Positions 22,500 to 34,223 are shown, counted from the stretch's first letter. The stretch is 64,000 nt of DNA from Limnephilus marmoratus (GCA_917880885.1 OU862906.1:59748665-59812664); one strand, 5' to 3'. The notes: a model not told the origin generated them from the letters alone. Numbers and translations are program-made.

Positions 22500-25290
22500 T
22501 ATTATAGGTACGTATTCAAGGAAGGTTCTGTTTAACCCATTTAGTTTTTTTTAAACTAAATACATTTCCAAGAACACGTGGGTAAGGGTTTGTACGTATG
22601 ACAAAATGCCCCGTTCGAAAGAAGTTGGTCTTCCATGACCTATGCTCACGTCTATACGGTAGCATTTTTTCTACTTTCGAAGAACAAAAACATTGAGTAC
22701 AAATAAGTTATGAAAAGTGGGAAAGGAGTAGGAAGTTGAAAGGATCCGTGTATGAAGGTTGTCCCATTTGACAAACGAAACGCCAAGTGCGTAACGCATA
22801 TATCCCCATTCACGGATAATTTCGAGGAAGGGAAAGGGTGACAATTGGGAACATTTGAACGAAGAAAACTGCTGAGGACTCGGCTATTTCCGAAATTCGA
22901 CCTCTGAGTGGAAGGTGAAACAAGGTCTACAGCAGTTATCCTGGCACATTACAATACCATTTGGTAGTGTAGGACAAAAGGAATACACTGACATAAAAGA
23001 GTCTAATCCTCTACGTGTATTGGGTAGAAGATTAGAGAGTCGTTTTATTCTCCTACTTGTTTGCGAGAAATGACAGACCTTTGCTCAAATCTCACAAACC
23101 TGGGGGGTTTTCTTGTTCGTCTCCCAGACAACGAGTTAGGTGTTTTTTGTGTCCATCAACTTAACTCCCACGACACGATGCCCCATAATCATGAGTGAAG
23201 CGTATGATTAGTCCTTTTGAGATAGTGGATAGTTCCTGGGTTCTTGTGACAGGAAGTCCACGGGCATGTTAATGAGTACTCTGCTGCAAAAGCAATAATT
23301 TTCTGATAACAGAAAATAAAAGGCGTGTGATCTACACTTGGTAGGTCACACAAACATGGGTGTAGATATTATTTCGTTCGCACGACTCATGGTGAATATT
23401 GTCAGGTTTTCACGTCTCACGTGACAGGAATGAACGATTTACAACAAATTTTGCCCAGTATTGAAAGACAGTAACCCAATAGGTATTTAAAACAATTTAA
23501 TGAGATAAATCACCCTCTCGATCAACAACCCTGTGTTGACGAGCAAACAATGAGTAGTTATGACGGACTCCCCGTGACGTGTAAAGACACAAAGATATTA
23601 TGAGATTCGCATCTATAGCAGTGGATATTGTAAGGTTCACACCTATAATAGTACATATTGTAAGGCTCGCGCCTATAATGTTACAAAAATTTACGTTAAA
23701 AAAGTGGGTCCCCATTCAATACAGACGGCGGGTTGCAATGATGTAATTAATACGGCACTGCTGTAGCTTAATAAATTCATATTAGCATTCGTTACAAGAC
23801 TTGCCAAAAGGCGATAAACACAAATTTTATTGAAGATCTGGCCAAGATTTTAAACTTCAAACAAGAATAATGGTACAATAAAGGACAAAAGAAACTAATG
23901 TCATGATAAAATATTGTACCACATAATGAAGTTGTATATGTACAAAGAACAATGTTAATGAAGGGACGAAACGTATTGTCACTTTTATAACAAAAATTTT
24001 TTTCTCAGAATCCGACAAAATACGATTCTGGAAAAAAATAGAGCAATTGGGTTGAGCGCCATTCTAATTTTTGGAAAAAGAAGAAAAAACCACAAGTAGC
24101 AACAAGGTTGCTCTTGAATTGTTTCGAATCCAGCGAATGTGACCTGATAGGTGTGTTCATTTGGTGTATTCGAAACGATCCCCAATATACAACATTACTA
24201 TGAATGTGTAGGATGGGGTGAAGAGGAAAAAAAGAAAAAAGAAAGAAAAAAAAACGGGAGGATTTCCTATTATAACAGAAATCGTCGCGACATTCTTACA
24301 ATATGGTGCTGTGACCATAGTAGCGAGCTGCGGCAATGGTCTGAAACCAATGGTTATTATACAGACTTGCACTTATGATTTTATATTTACAACATTAGGG
24401 TAGGGACGTACTGGTACGACAAAAACCCGACACAAAACAATTAAAAAAAAGGGGTGATATGACAAGATGAGACGATGAGGTGAGAAAAAAAACGCGCGGA
24501 TGCTGCAAGAATTGTGAAAAGGAAAGCGACGTCACGGAGCAAGAGTTTTCCGGAACCGTTGATGGTAGGAGGAAAAGGAGGCCCTTTCCCGAAGTGATCA
24601 ATTTCAGGAAGAGGATGCATACAAGTATGAAAACGGTGCCCCAAGAGGTGCTCTTGTGGTACAGCAGGCAAGGCACGCAGGATGTACAAGAACATATAAA
24701 ATTATGCAAAAAAGGAAAAGTAATGTACAGGAGTTAGGCTATCGTTGACATTAATGTGCCTTCGGATGTAAGGATTACCTTACGAATGCCCATATGTGTG
24801 ATTATTTACATTTAATAATTACAAGTAACTCACGTCATTTATGACAAGAATTATAAGACTTCTAAAGAGACCGCATAGCACTGATTGACGACTGGCCAAG
24901 AGAGGTCAGGGGCGTAATAATGATCAGGGTTAACAAGATGCATGTTTTGCCAATTTAATAACGCCTGAGTACTTGATGTGATGGAATTTACTGATTCCGT
25001 GAGAGGTGACTTCCGGTTGAAATTGCAACCTCCTGATGTATTTTTTGTTGTAGAGAGAAGCATATAGAGTAAGGCATTTTTTGGATTTATTCCTAGGAGA
25101 AATCTTTCTATTTCTCAGGGCCTGTAGTAGTTCTTCCTTTCTTGAAGTAAAAATGTGCGGGATTATACCCAGCGTAACTTGAGGAACTTCCATGGTGTAT
25201 AGGATCGTGTCAGAGTGACCTTATGTTGGAAAAAGTGAGAACTAGACTCGCAATTGGAAAGAAATTGGGCAGAGATTTGACCACTGGGGA
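22500..25290. other. LTR-element interior without recognisable genes
   Basis: Short frames only. At 23600-23690 about three units of 30 bp (CACCTATAATAGTACATATTG-type) are repeated. None of the frames shows retroviral or retrotransposon enzyme motifs. Confidence 0.6.
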
Positions 25291-25371
25291 CGTATTTTTT
25301 ACAAAAAGTTTTTTTTTTGCAAAAAAAAAAACGCGTTTTTTTTTATAAGTGTTTGGATTATTTGAAAATTT

Positions 25372-25740
25372 GGGCAGCGGTTTGGCTCAAAAAACGTGAT
25401 TTTGTGAAAAAATCCAGATGTTTTGGAAATATGTTGAAAATTTTCAAAGTCCAAAAAACGAAAAAAAATTGGGCAGCGGTTTGCCTCAAAAAACGTGATT
25501 TTGTGAAAAAATCCAGATGTTTTGGAAATTTGTTGGAAATTTTCAAAGTTCGGATATGAAAATTTCACGGGCCAGGATTCACCTTAATGGAACACGTTTT
25601 TAGAATTTATTCCGATGTTTTTGAAAATGGTTTGCAAATTTGCAAAAGTCCGGAAATAAAAAAAACGGAACGAGGTTCGCCTTAAACGAACATGTTTTTA
25701 GAATATTTCCATTAGCTTTCCAAAGGGGGATTCTTCAGAA
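25372..25740. repeat. 99-bp tandem repeats in LTR-element interior
   Basis: GGGCAGCGGTTTGGCTCAAA at 25372 recurs at 25471, a 99-bp period with over 90% identity. Two further diverged units (with TTCCGATGTTTTTGAAAATG at about 25609) follow. The minus frame 25568-25299 repeats a peptide only because of this periodicity. Confidence 0.8.
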
Positions 25741-26599
25741 AAAGAAAGAAATATTTTTTCTTTTATACAAGTTTTCGTGGAAGTATTTGTTTGAAAATTC
25801 AACAATGTCTTGGGGAATAGTTTTTTTTATTTGCGTGGCTAGACTGTAGCCTGATTTGAGCATCACCAATTATTGGTATTTACACGCCAACTTCCTTTCG
25901 TCATAACAAGGATTATATGCAGATAGTGTGCATAAGGATGTAATGTTAGCTTTCGAGGAATCGACGTCAACGCGAACTAGGCATTTTTCGAATTATGTCG
26001 TATGTTTCTTTATAATAGAAGGAAAAGAAAAAAGAAGAAGAAACGGACGGCAGAAGTAAAAAAAATGCCCAATTGTCAAATGGCAGAAAGAATTTAATTC
26101 ACTTGTTCCCTAGGCTGCAAAATATGTCGATATAAATACAGACCAGTACTTGCGAAATAGGTTTATTATAAAATAATAGGTTTATTAACTTTCGGGAAAC
26201 GAAGCGGGTAATTGGTTTATCATATACAGGATTTTAATTGTTGAATAACTTTGTTTTAAATATTTGTGTTCATTTCCACTATTAACTTGTATTTGAAACT
26301 AGCAAATTTAGTCGGTCGACACTTGTAAACACTATATTATTCACGGCGACAACTTTCTTGGTTGAGCACTTTACGTAGGAATACCGGTGACAATGTTTTG
26401 TCGAGTGACGACTCGAAAATGAAGGCATCGTGCCCGTGATAATTTAAATTGAGATTCGAAGTTACGTTCGCACCGGGGTTCCTGTTAGAAATGCTTGACA
26501 AATTGGGAATAACAAGACAAAACATTATACATTATAAAGTTTAAACAATTGCGTTAACGAGACTGTGGGACCGTGAAGAGGGAGGAAAGAAAAAAAATT

Positions 26600-26618
26600 G
26601 CCCCTAAGTTGGACGCCA
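26600..26618 (-). other. Primer-binding site
   Basis: The minus strand reads TGGCGTCCAACTTAGGGGC, one base after the LTR boundary at 26620. The TGG start matches the CCA end of a tRNA. The specific tRNA was not determined. Confidence 0.75.
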
Positions 26619-26619
26619 G

Positions 26620-28201
26620 TGTTAGCATTACCGCATATACGGCCATTTGCTAAACCAAACCTGGAAATGACACGCAATTAATAGGCCAAACAATACTAGC
26701 TCAGGAAGCCGGCGCAAGCAAGGTTCTCTTAAAACCAGGGCGAGTGCTTGTGGTTCGCTGGTGAATACCTCCTCCTCCTCCTTTCTTCACAATCTCCAGG
26801 TCTCCTTCTTCAATCAGAACACAGTTGCTAACAACCTGGCAGCGGCTACATGGCGTCAGAGTTGCGCTCGGGGACTACGCCCCGTATAGGAACCATAGGA
26901 ACCAGAACCTCGCTGGGCCCGGGTGCCACCAGGAGGGCGGCACCACAGGGCGGGCTCCGACCTACCTTGCAGGCGGCTAGCTTGAACCAACGGCAAGCAG
27001 GGGAGACCCTCGTCATCAGGGTGGTGTGGTCGCCGGTAGGCTGTTTGGAATGTTTTACATGGGGGGGAAATACTGGCCGTGATCACCCTCGAACAATCTC
27101 CTCAATAAAAGAACGGTATTTAGGTAAAACAAACAAAATGTATTGTGAGAAAACACAGAAATACAAGGTTAAAAGGCAGTTCCTGGCTAGAATGTCCCTA
27201 CACGGTAAGTCTCTCAACCTGTCCTTTCTGGGGTCGTCATTGCTCAGGTAAAATCGCGAGGGCAAATAGAACACATTAATTTAAGGGGGGCTTACTGCGA
27301 TGGAGGCGGCAGGTCCAATCCTCGTCCGCAGCAGAGGGGATCTCGTTCCAACAGGAGTCTCCGGGTGAAACGTCCCACACACGTAAACATTGTCACTGTA
27401 CTTTAAATTACGCCTCGGCCTTGTCTGCCGTGGCATCTAAAACACGCATTTGCGTATTAAATTCCCGACGCCATATTGCGTCGCGGATGACTCGGGCCAC
27501 AAAGGTGCCCTGCGGAGAGAATTTCTCCTTAACAAAACAATCGACTGTTCGCGGAGCGCTCTGCCTAGGAAGTGTGGAGAGTCGGTGGCTTCGCCGACCG
27601 TTGCTCGCATTTGGCTCCACTAGCGCGCGCGGCGCGCTTGCGGCGAAAGAGCGAAACTGTAGTCTGTGCAGTGGCGTGGGTGAATAATTAGTAGGGGCTT
27701 ATTTGTGCATCGTAACACAGTTTTGCACGTAAAAGGGTTTATTCATTTAGAAACAGACAGGGTTTTACAATTGCCAGCCTCGGCACACTACACATGGGTA
27801 TTTGCTAGGGCTAGAATTCTGTCTGACGGTGGAACTTCTCTCTCGACTCTCCACACGTATTAGTGAATTTAAAGGGGGGACGTGGCACACAAAAGGCAAG
27901 GGTTCTCATTATTCACTCAGCCAGCAGGAAATGCGGTAGTCCGTAGCCAGGCTATTAGTGGGCGGGAGCCTCCTCGTGCACAATTCACATTATAAAAACA
28001 TCACGAATTTAGGTTCTCGGACAGCGCCGTGGCGCAATTACTAAGGACACTGTTGTCATGCCCGCGGCAAACGGAGGAATGCCAGCCGGACGTCGCGGTT
28101 GCCGGTCGCTTCAGCGCGGTGCGGGGAATTTACGAACTATTCTGGCGTAAAATGGGGAAACAGTGAGCTTTAGGAAAACATTGTCACTTTGTAACGTAAC
28201 A
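26620..28201 (-). repeat. LTR (5' LTR of minus-strand element) split by a solo LTR
   Basis: This LTR matches 20498-21183 over 26620-26825 and 27718-28201. The middle 896 bp is the foreign LTR plus a duplicated CAGT. Excluding it gives 686 bp, exactly the length of the other LTR. Confidence 0.9.
26826..27717 (-). mobile_element. Solo LTR nested in an LTR
   Basis: 892 bp with TG...CA ends and a 4-bp duplication CAGT (26822-26825 and 27718-27721). On the minus strand it starts TGTTACGATGCAC, resembling the host LTR's TGTTACG start, so the two may be related families. It is GC-rich and has no internal region. It presumably formed by LTR-LTR recombination. Confidence 0.85.
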
Positions 28202-28205
28202 ACTT

Positions 28206-29550
28206 ACAGGATGTCCTATTCATTCGGTTCGTAATTTGATTTAAACATACGTGCACCTACATTTCGCAAGTGACAAATAATGACAAATTTATAAATTTGA
28301 AATAATAAATAGTGTTTGTAAAGGGTGCAAGTTTAATATTTATTACGATATCATGGAGTCCTATTACGAAACGGAACGTGGCTAATCACTGAATGGACCG
28401 AATCATGAAATTTTAATCCGTATGTTTAATTATTTTACTTATTCATAATGAAAAAAAATGGTGGTCAACTTTTAAGCATAAATGACTTCTATGATTTGAC
28501 ATCTAAGGCAACTGGAGTATCACAGACTAGTACCTATTCAACAGTTAATCTTTTGTACCTTTGTGTTGGTAATCTGTTATATTTTAGATAATATACGTAT
28601 AGATAGTTGCTGATGATGACTGGTACATAATTAAATAATTACTGTTGCTGATGATTGCTAACACATAATTATAAAAAATAAATTATCCATAAGCAGCCAA
28701 ATTTTTAAGCACAGATTTTGGAAACCACACTTCATTTCAACATTAGGTTCTTGGTTTAGGTAAACCAAGTAATTCATGCGTATTGAGTTTTAAACGAAAC
28801 TTTACAAATGTCAAATCCGTACAAAAAAATGGCGGCAATGGAGATGTTTTATATGGGAAATTTTTAACTTTGAAAACCGAATTTTAATGCATGTTTTTCC
28901 ATCTCTCCCGACCGAAACCGATGTTTCTTTTGGTAATTAAGTTTAACAGTCGATTACTTTTCAAAATCTATGCCTATTAAACGTGTAGCGGCATGTGGCG
29001 GCTTGTAGATTATTTACTTTATAAAATATTATCTATATAAGTATGAATATTATAATAAATTAATCTTTTTAAATAACACAATATTTTTTTAAACCTTGTT
29101 GTTAGCTATGAATACCCATTTGAATTCAATCTTGAATATCACATTTAGTTAATAAACTTATTTTTCTTCCTAAATCTTCAGTATTTCTATAAAAATGTTA
29201 TAAAACAACATTAGTTTTACGTTACCGATTAAAACACGCTTTGGATTCGAATTCTCAATTGTGAAATAATTATTAATTGCTTTTTTGTTAAAAGCCTAAA
29301 ACGCTGTATGAAAGTTTTGCATCTGTGTGAGTACTGTGATGAAGTCAACTTAACTTGCGAGACCTATAATAATATGGTGTTTATATTATATTTCAAAATA
29401 TAAAAGAGTTTAATTGTTTCTTCCGGGTGTCCCTTTCATATTTTATGAAAGATCGAAATTGCCAGCCTCCAGGCAATAGGAATGCTCTGAAAAATAATTT
29501 TAAAAACTAATATTTTGATAGAAAGCAGTCACTTTGTGGTTTGACATATT
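28206..29550. other. No recognisable gene
   Basis: AT-rich DNA (poly-T, poly-A stretches) without long frames or repeats with a partner in the window. Confidence 0.5.
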
Positions 29551-29597
29551 AACTGAAATAAAACAATAACTTTTTTTGTGACCTCGTTTTTTTTTTA

Positions 29598-29631
29598 AAC
29601 CGACTGTTTCGCTTAACACAAGCATCTTCAG
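29598..29631 (-). ncRNA. Hammerhead-like motif 3
   Basis: The minus strand has CTGAAGA (29631-29625), one extra T, the hairpin GCTT-GTGTT-AAGC (29623-29611), GAAA (29610-29607) and CAGTCGGTTT. It lies at the left edge of the inverted TRIM pair. A related copy in the opposite direction (34224) closes the right side. Confidence 0.4.
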
Positions 29632-29679
29632 GATATAAAATTAAAGTTTTTACCCGTTTAATATTTCTTTTTCAGGTTC

Positions 29680-30532
29680 TTCGCCACCAAAAGAGGAATC
29701 GAGAAACATCTAATATCCGCGCGCATCGGCAAACCTACTTGCCTAGGTACCTTCGTACCTATACTGGCCGCGATGTACTTTCTCGCCTGCCGTGCCAGCC
29801 CGACGTTAATAATATCGCCCTCGCCTAGAAAGGTCTCGAGACAGCACCGTACAATATCTGTACGGCGCCGAATATTCTCGAAGTGGCTCGTATTACCTAC
29901 CGCGAGGTAGTTACTCTACCGCGGCTATATAAGCAGCCGATCGCTCGCCCGCTGCAGTTCAGTCCAGTTCAGTCTCACACTTACAGTCGGCCAACATCTC
30001 AGCATGTAACGATCTCTGCATGGCATCGCTACGCTCCAGGGCAGCTTCCTCGAGGTCCATCACCACGTCTCAGCTACAAGGCCCATCGTGTCTTCAGCTC
30101 CTGAGATCAGCTCCATCCCGCGACTTACAAGGCTTGCGTCACCTTCAGTCCAAGGGATCAGCTCACCACTTCATGGCACCCCGAAGCCTCACCGTGCTTC
30201 GCTGCCATGGAACGCGCTCCGCCTCGCCAGGACTACCTGCTGGTGGCTCAGCACACCGAGCCACTCACCGTTTATCTCCACGACACAAAGCGTCGAGCAA
30301 CGGCCTGGAAGATAGGTCATCTCCACCGACAAGGTGTCGAGCAACTCACTGACCTTCACCACACCATCTCCACCTCCGTACGCCTGCAGCATCATCTACG
30401 GCACTCCGCATTACCTCATGTTACCGAGCACCGACCATCTGCTACGTAGCCCAATAAACGACTGACTCGCCACTTCGACTGACGCCTTTTATTTCTCTCG
30501 TCCCGTCTCTACCGATCCGGCCCGCTCCCTCA
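29680..30532 (+). repeat. TRIM LTR A (5' truncated)
   Basis: It lacks the first 25 bp present in LTR B and starts at TTCGCCACC. It holds a TATA box (TATATAAGC at about 29925) and initiator-like TCAGTC, and ends CTCCCTCA. Small frames inside (for example 30207-30449) recur in all four LTRs but look like by-products of GC-rich LTR sequence rather than genes. Confidence 0.85.
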
Positions 30533-30734
30533 ACTGGTGACCCCGACGTGATATGGATACGCAGCATACAGCATCCTGACAAGAGTGTTACCACGACGCA
30601 CCGGTAACACCGCAAAACGAGGGAATCGGTAGAGACGCATCAGCATGAACGCACCGACCAGCAGCATCAACCCGGCTTTCCTGCGACTCCTGGCATCATC
30701 TTTCAACCCTGTACTCCGTACACTGGGAAGGGGG
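30533..30734 (+). other. TRIM interior with PBS and PPT
   Basis: The PBS TGGTGACCCCGACGTGAT begins at 30535, two bases past the LTR, a sequence common in insect LTR elements. The PPT GGGAAGGGGG (30725-30734) abuts the next LTR. An ATG at 30645 opens about 30 codons (MNAPTSSINPAFL...) before running into the PPT. It may be the start of a deleted gag. Confidence 0.8.
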
Positions 30735-31597
30735 TGTGTGGCGACACATCATTATAAATTTCGCCACCAAAAGAGGAATCGAGAAACATCTCCTAATATC
30801 CGCGCGCATCGGCAAACCTACTTGCCTAGGTACCTTCGTACCTATACTGGCCGCGATGTACTTTCTCGCCTCCCGTGCCAGCCTGACGATAATAATATCG
30901 CCCCGCCTAGAAAGGTCTCGAGACAGCACCGTACAATATCTGTACGGCGCCGAATATTCTCGAAGTGGCTCGTATTACCTACCGCGAGGTAGTTACTCTA
31001 CCGCGGCTATATAAGCAGCCGATCGCTCGCCCGCTGCAGTTCAGTCCAGTTCAGTCTCACACTTACAGTCGACCAATATCTCAACATGTAATAAGTGTTC
31101 CTGCATGGCATCGCTACGCTCCAGGGCAGCTTCCTCGAGGTCCATCACCACGTCTCAGCTACAAGGCCCATCGTGTCTTCAGCTCCTGAGAACAGCTACA
31201 TCCCGCGACTTATAAGGATTGACGCACCTTCAGTCCAGGGATCAGCTCACCACTTCATGGCACCCCGAAGCCCCACCGTGCTTCGCTGCCATGGAACGCG
31301 CTCCGCCTCGCCAGGACTACCTGCTGGTGGCTCAGCTCACTGAGCCACACACCGTTTACCTCCGCGACTTAAAGCGTCGAGCAACGGCCTGGAATATAGG
31401 TCATCTCCACCGCCATGGTGTCGAGCAACTCGCTGACCTTCACCACACCATCTCCACCACCGCACGCCTGCAGCATCTCATCACGGCACTCCGCATTACA
31501 TCATGTTACCGACCACCGACCATCTGCTACGTAGCCCAATAAATGACTGACTCACACATCGACTGCACGCCTTTCATTTCGGTCTCCCGCTCCCTCA
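30735..31597 (+). repeat. TRIM LTR B
   Basis: 863 bp, TGTGTGGCGAC to CTCCCTCA. Its peptide-level traces in 31219-31542 are identical to those of LTR D (33097-32774, -), so B and D are the closest pair. Confidence 0.88.
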
Positions 31598-31618
31598 ACT
31601 CACGTCGGGGTCACCAGT
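31598..31618. other. Head-to-head LTR junction with one PBS
   Basis: Between the facing 3' ends of LTR B and LTR C lies ACTCACGTCGGGGTCACCAG plus T, the complement of a PBS. The surrounding CTCCCTCAACT and AGTTGAGGGAG are inverse, so the junction can form a hairpin. Confidence 0.8.
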
Positions 31619-32479
31619 TGAGGGAGCGGGAGACTGAAATGAAAGTCGTCATGTCGAAGTAGCGAGTCAGTCGTTTATTGGGCTACGTAGCAGATGGTCG
31701 GTGGTCGGTAACATGATGTAATGCGGAGTGCCGTAGATGATGCTGCAGGCGCACGGAGGTGGAGATGGTGTGGTGAAGGTCAGTGAGTTGCTCGACACCT
31801 TGTCGGTGGAGATGACCTATCTTCCAGGCCGTTGCTCGACGCTTTGTGTCGTGGAGATAAACGGTGAGTGGCTCGGTGTGCTGAGCCACCAGCAGGTAGT
31901 CCTGGCGAGGCGGAGCGCGTTCCATGGCAGCGAAGCACGGTGAGGCTTCGGGGTGCCATGAAGTGGTGAGCTGATCCCTTGGACTGAAGGTGACGCAAGC
32001 CTTGTAAGTCGCGGGATGGAGCTGATCTCAGGAGCTGAAGACACGATGGGCCTTGTAGCTGAGACGTGGTGATGGACCTCGAGGAAGCTGCCCTGGAGCG
32101 TAGCGATGCCATGCAGAGATCGTTACATGCTGAGATGTTGGCCGACTGTAAGTGTGAGACTGAACTGGACTGAACTGCAGCGGGCGAGCGATCGGCTGCT
32201 TATATAGCCGCGGTAGAGTAACTACCTCGCGGTAGGTAATACGAGCCACTTCGAGAATATTCGGCGCCGTACAGATATTGTACGGTGCTGTCTCGAGACC
32301 TTTCTAGGCGGGGCGATATTATTATCGTCAGGCTGGCACGGGAGGCGAGAAAGTACATCGCGGCCAGTATAGGTACGAAGGTACCTAGGCAAGTAGGTTT
32401 GCCGATGCGCGCGGATATTAGGAGATGTTTCTCGATTCCTCTTTTGGTGGCGAAATTTATAATGATGTGTCGCCACACA
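31619..32479 (-). repeat. TRIM LTR C
   Basis: 861 bp in reverse orientation. It shares LTR A's variants (for example the frame 31925-31683 matches 30207-30449 with few changes). Confidence 0.87.
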
Positions 32480-32718
32480 CCCCCTTCCCAGTGTACGGAG
32501 TACAGGGTTGAAAGATGATGCCAGGAGTCGCAGGAAAGCCGGGTTGATGCTGCTGGTCGGTGCGTTCATGCTGATGCATCTCTACCGATTCCCTCGTTTT
32601 GCGGTGTTACCGGTGCGTCGTGGTAACACTCTTGTCAGGATGCTGTATGCTGCGTATCCATATCACGTCGGGGTCACCAGTTGAGGGAGCGCGACGTGAT
32701 CACGTCGGGGTCACCAGT
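32480..32718 (-). other. TRIM interior with duplicated LTR end and PBS
   Basis: It has the same PPT, ATG and PBS as 30533-30734, but a 37-bp piece (32682-32718: LTR terminus GAGGGAGCG plus PBS) is repeated. Two PBS copies therefore lie in series after LTR D. Confidence 0.8.
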
Positions 32719-33579
32719 AGAGGGAGCGGGAGACAGAAATGAAAGGCGTGCAGTCGATGTGTGAGTCAGTCATTTATTGGGCTACGTAGCAGATGGTCGG
32801 TGGTCGGTAACATGATGTAATGCGGAGTGCCGTGATGAGATGCTGCAGGCGTGCGGTGGTGGAGATGGTGTGGTGAAGGTCAGCGAGTTGCTCGACACCA
32901 TGGCGGTGGAGATGACCTATATTCCAGGCCGTTGCTCGACGCTTTAAGTCGCGGAGGTAAACGGTGTGTGGCTCAGTGAGCTGAGCCACCAGCAGGTAGT
33001 CCTGGCGAGGCGGAGCGCGTTCCATGGCAGCGAAGCACGGTGGGGCTTCGGGGTGCCATGAAGTGGTGAGCTGATCCCTGGACTGAAGGTGCGTCAATCC
33101 TTATAAGTCGCGGGATGTAGCTGTTCTCAGGAGCTGAAGACACGATGGGCCTTGTAGCTGAGACGTGGTGATGGACCTCGAGGAAGCTGCCCTGGAGCGT
33201 AGCGATGCCATGCAGGAACACTTATTACATGTTGAGATATTGGCCGACTGTAAGTGTGAGACTGAACTGGACTGAACTGCAGCGGGCGAGCGATCGGCTG
33301 CTTATATAGCCGCGGTAGAGTAACTACCTCGCGGTAGGTAATACGAGCCACTTCGAGAATATTCGGCGCCGTACAGATATTGTACGGTGCTGTCTCGAGA
33401 CCTTTCTAGGCGGGGCGATATTATTATCGTCAGGCTGGCACGGGAGGCGAGAAAGTACATCGCGGCCAGTATAGGTACGAAGGTACCTAGGCAAGTAGGT
33501 TTGCCGATGCGCGCGGATATTAGGAGATGTTTCTCGATTCCTCTTTTGGTGGCGAAATTTATAATGATGTGTCGCCACA
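32719..33579 (-). repeat. TRIM LTR D
   Basis: 861 bp in reverse orientation, essentially identical to LTR B. It is followed by a 22-bp direct repeat (TATGCATACTTACTTAATAA plus AA at 33580 and 33604) in the flank. Confidence 0.87.
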
Positions 33580-33639
33580 TATGCATACTTACTTAATAAA
33601 ATATATGCATACTTACTTAATAAAAATCTTCTAAATGAT

Positions 33640-33785
33640 CAGTCAGGATGAATTGTCGCCGGATGAATTGTCGGCGGAATGAACTGTCGGCAGGATGAAC
33701 TGTCGGCAGGATGAACTGTCGGCCGGATGAACTGTCGCAGGATGAACTGTCGCCGGATGAATTGTCGCAGGATGAATTGTCGGGT
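33640..33785. repeat. 18-19-bp tandem repeat array
   Basis: About eight units of GGATGAACTGTCGGC with minor variation. On the minus strand it lengthens the LINE frame into a spurious RQFI repeat. Confidence 0.8.
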
Positions 33786-33789
33786 CACC

Positions 33790-34212
33790 GTATTTTCTCT
33801 CATTTCCAGGTAACGCATAAACCTTTTTTGTACTCTTTCTATTTTTAGCATATGGTTTTGTTCAGAGGGGGGCCAAATAACGGAGCTGTATTCCAAGATG
33901 CTGCGGACAAGTGCTTCATATGTTGCAATTCCATTAGTAAATGATCTCGCATTACGAAGAACAAATCCGAGCATTTTGTTGACGCGGGAGACAATGATAG
34001 ATATGTGGGATTTGAAGGAGAGATTTGCTTAAAAAATCACGCCAAGGTCTCGAACCTCGTTTTTGCATGTTAGTATAATTTTATTAATGTGGTATGGGAA
34101 TAGAAATGTAGCTTTGGATCTTGTAAATGTGACGACACTGCATTTCTGGATGCTGTAGGGTAAGTTATTCAATTCCGACCATTTGACAAGAGAATCAAGA
34201 TCATTCTGCAGA
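33790..34212 (-). pseudogene. LINE reverse transcriptase fragment (Jockey/CR1-like)
   Basis: The minus strand reads NDLDSLVKWSELNNLPYS, VVTFTRSKA, then MLGFVLRNARSF, ALVRSILEYSSVIW and IERVQKRFMRYL. This is the region from just after the palm to the thumb. Stops occur (one after DLGVIF). It is cut on the 3' side by the tandem array and on the 5' side by the hammerhead-like repeat at 34212. Confidence 0.7.
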
Positions 34213-34223
34213 AGAATTTATAC

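Larger units (their letters stand above)
20498..28201 (-). mobile_element. Large non-autonomous LTR retrotransposon (LARD-like)
   Basis: Two 686-bp LTRs (20498-21183, and 26620-28201 once an 896-bp insertion is discounted) bound the element. The exact 4-bp duplication ACTT lies at 20494-20497 and 28202-28205. Read on the minus strand, the PBS and PPT fall in the correct places, so the element runs from 28201 to 20498. The LTRs differ at about ten positions, so the copy is fairly young. The 5.4-kb interior shows no gag, protease, RT, RNase H or integrase motif on either strand. It is mostly short frames and tandem repeats. It probably depends on a coding partner for movement. Confidence 0.85.
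29680..33579. mobile_element. Inverted pair of miniature LTR retrotransposons (TRIM)
   Basis: Left half (+): truncated LTR 29680-30532, 202-bp interior, LTR 30735-31597. Right half (-): LTR 31619-32479, interior, LTR 32719-33579. The halves meet at 31598-31618, a single PBS copy in minus orientation. Each interior has a PBS and PPT and only about 30 codons of a possible gag start, so both are non-autonomous. The outer-left LTR resembles the inner-right one, while the inner-left matches the outer-right, so this is not a simple mirror duplication. Confidence 0.85.

Noticed and set aside
25299..25568. Repeated peptide frame as a protein repeat gene
   Set aside because: The repetition is the 99-bp DNA period; frames on both strands repeat equally.
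29883..33578. Repeated frames of 68-115 residues in four places
   Set aside because: They recur because the TRIM LTRs recur. They include TATA and LTR termini and are not conserved as one gene with a start context.
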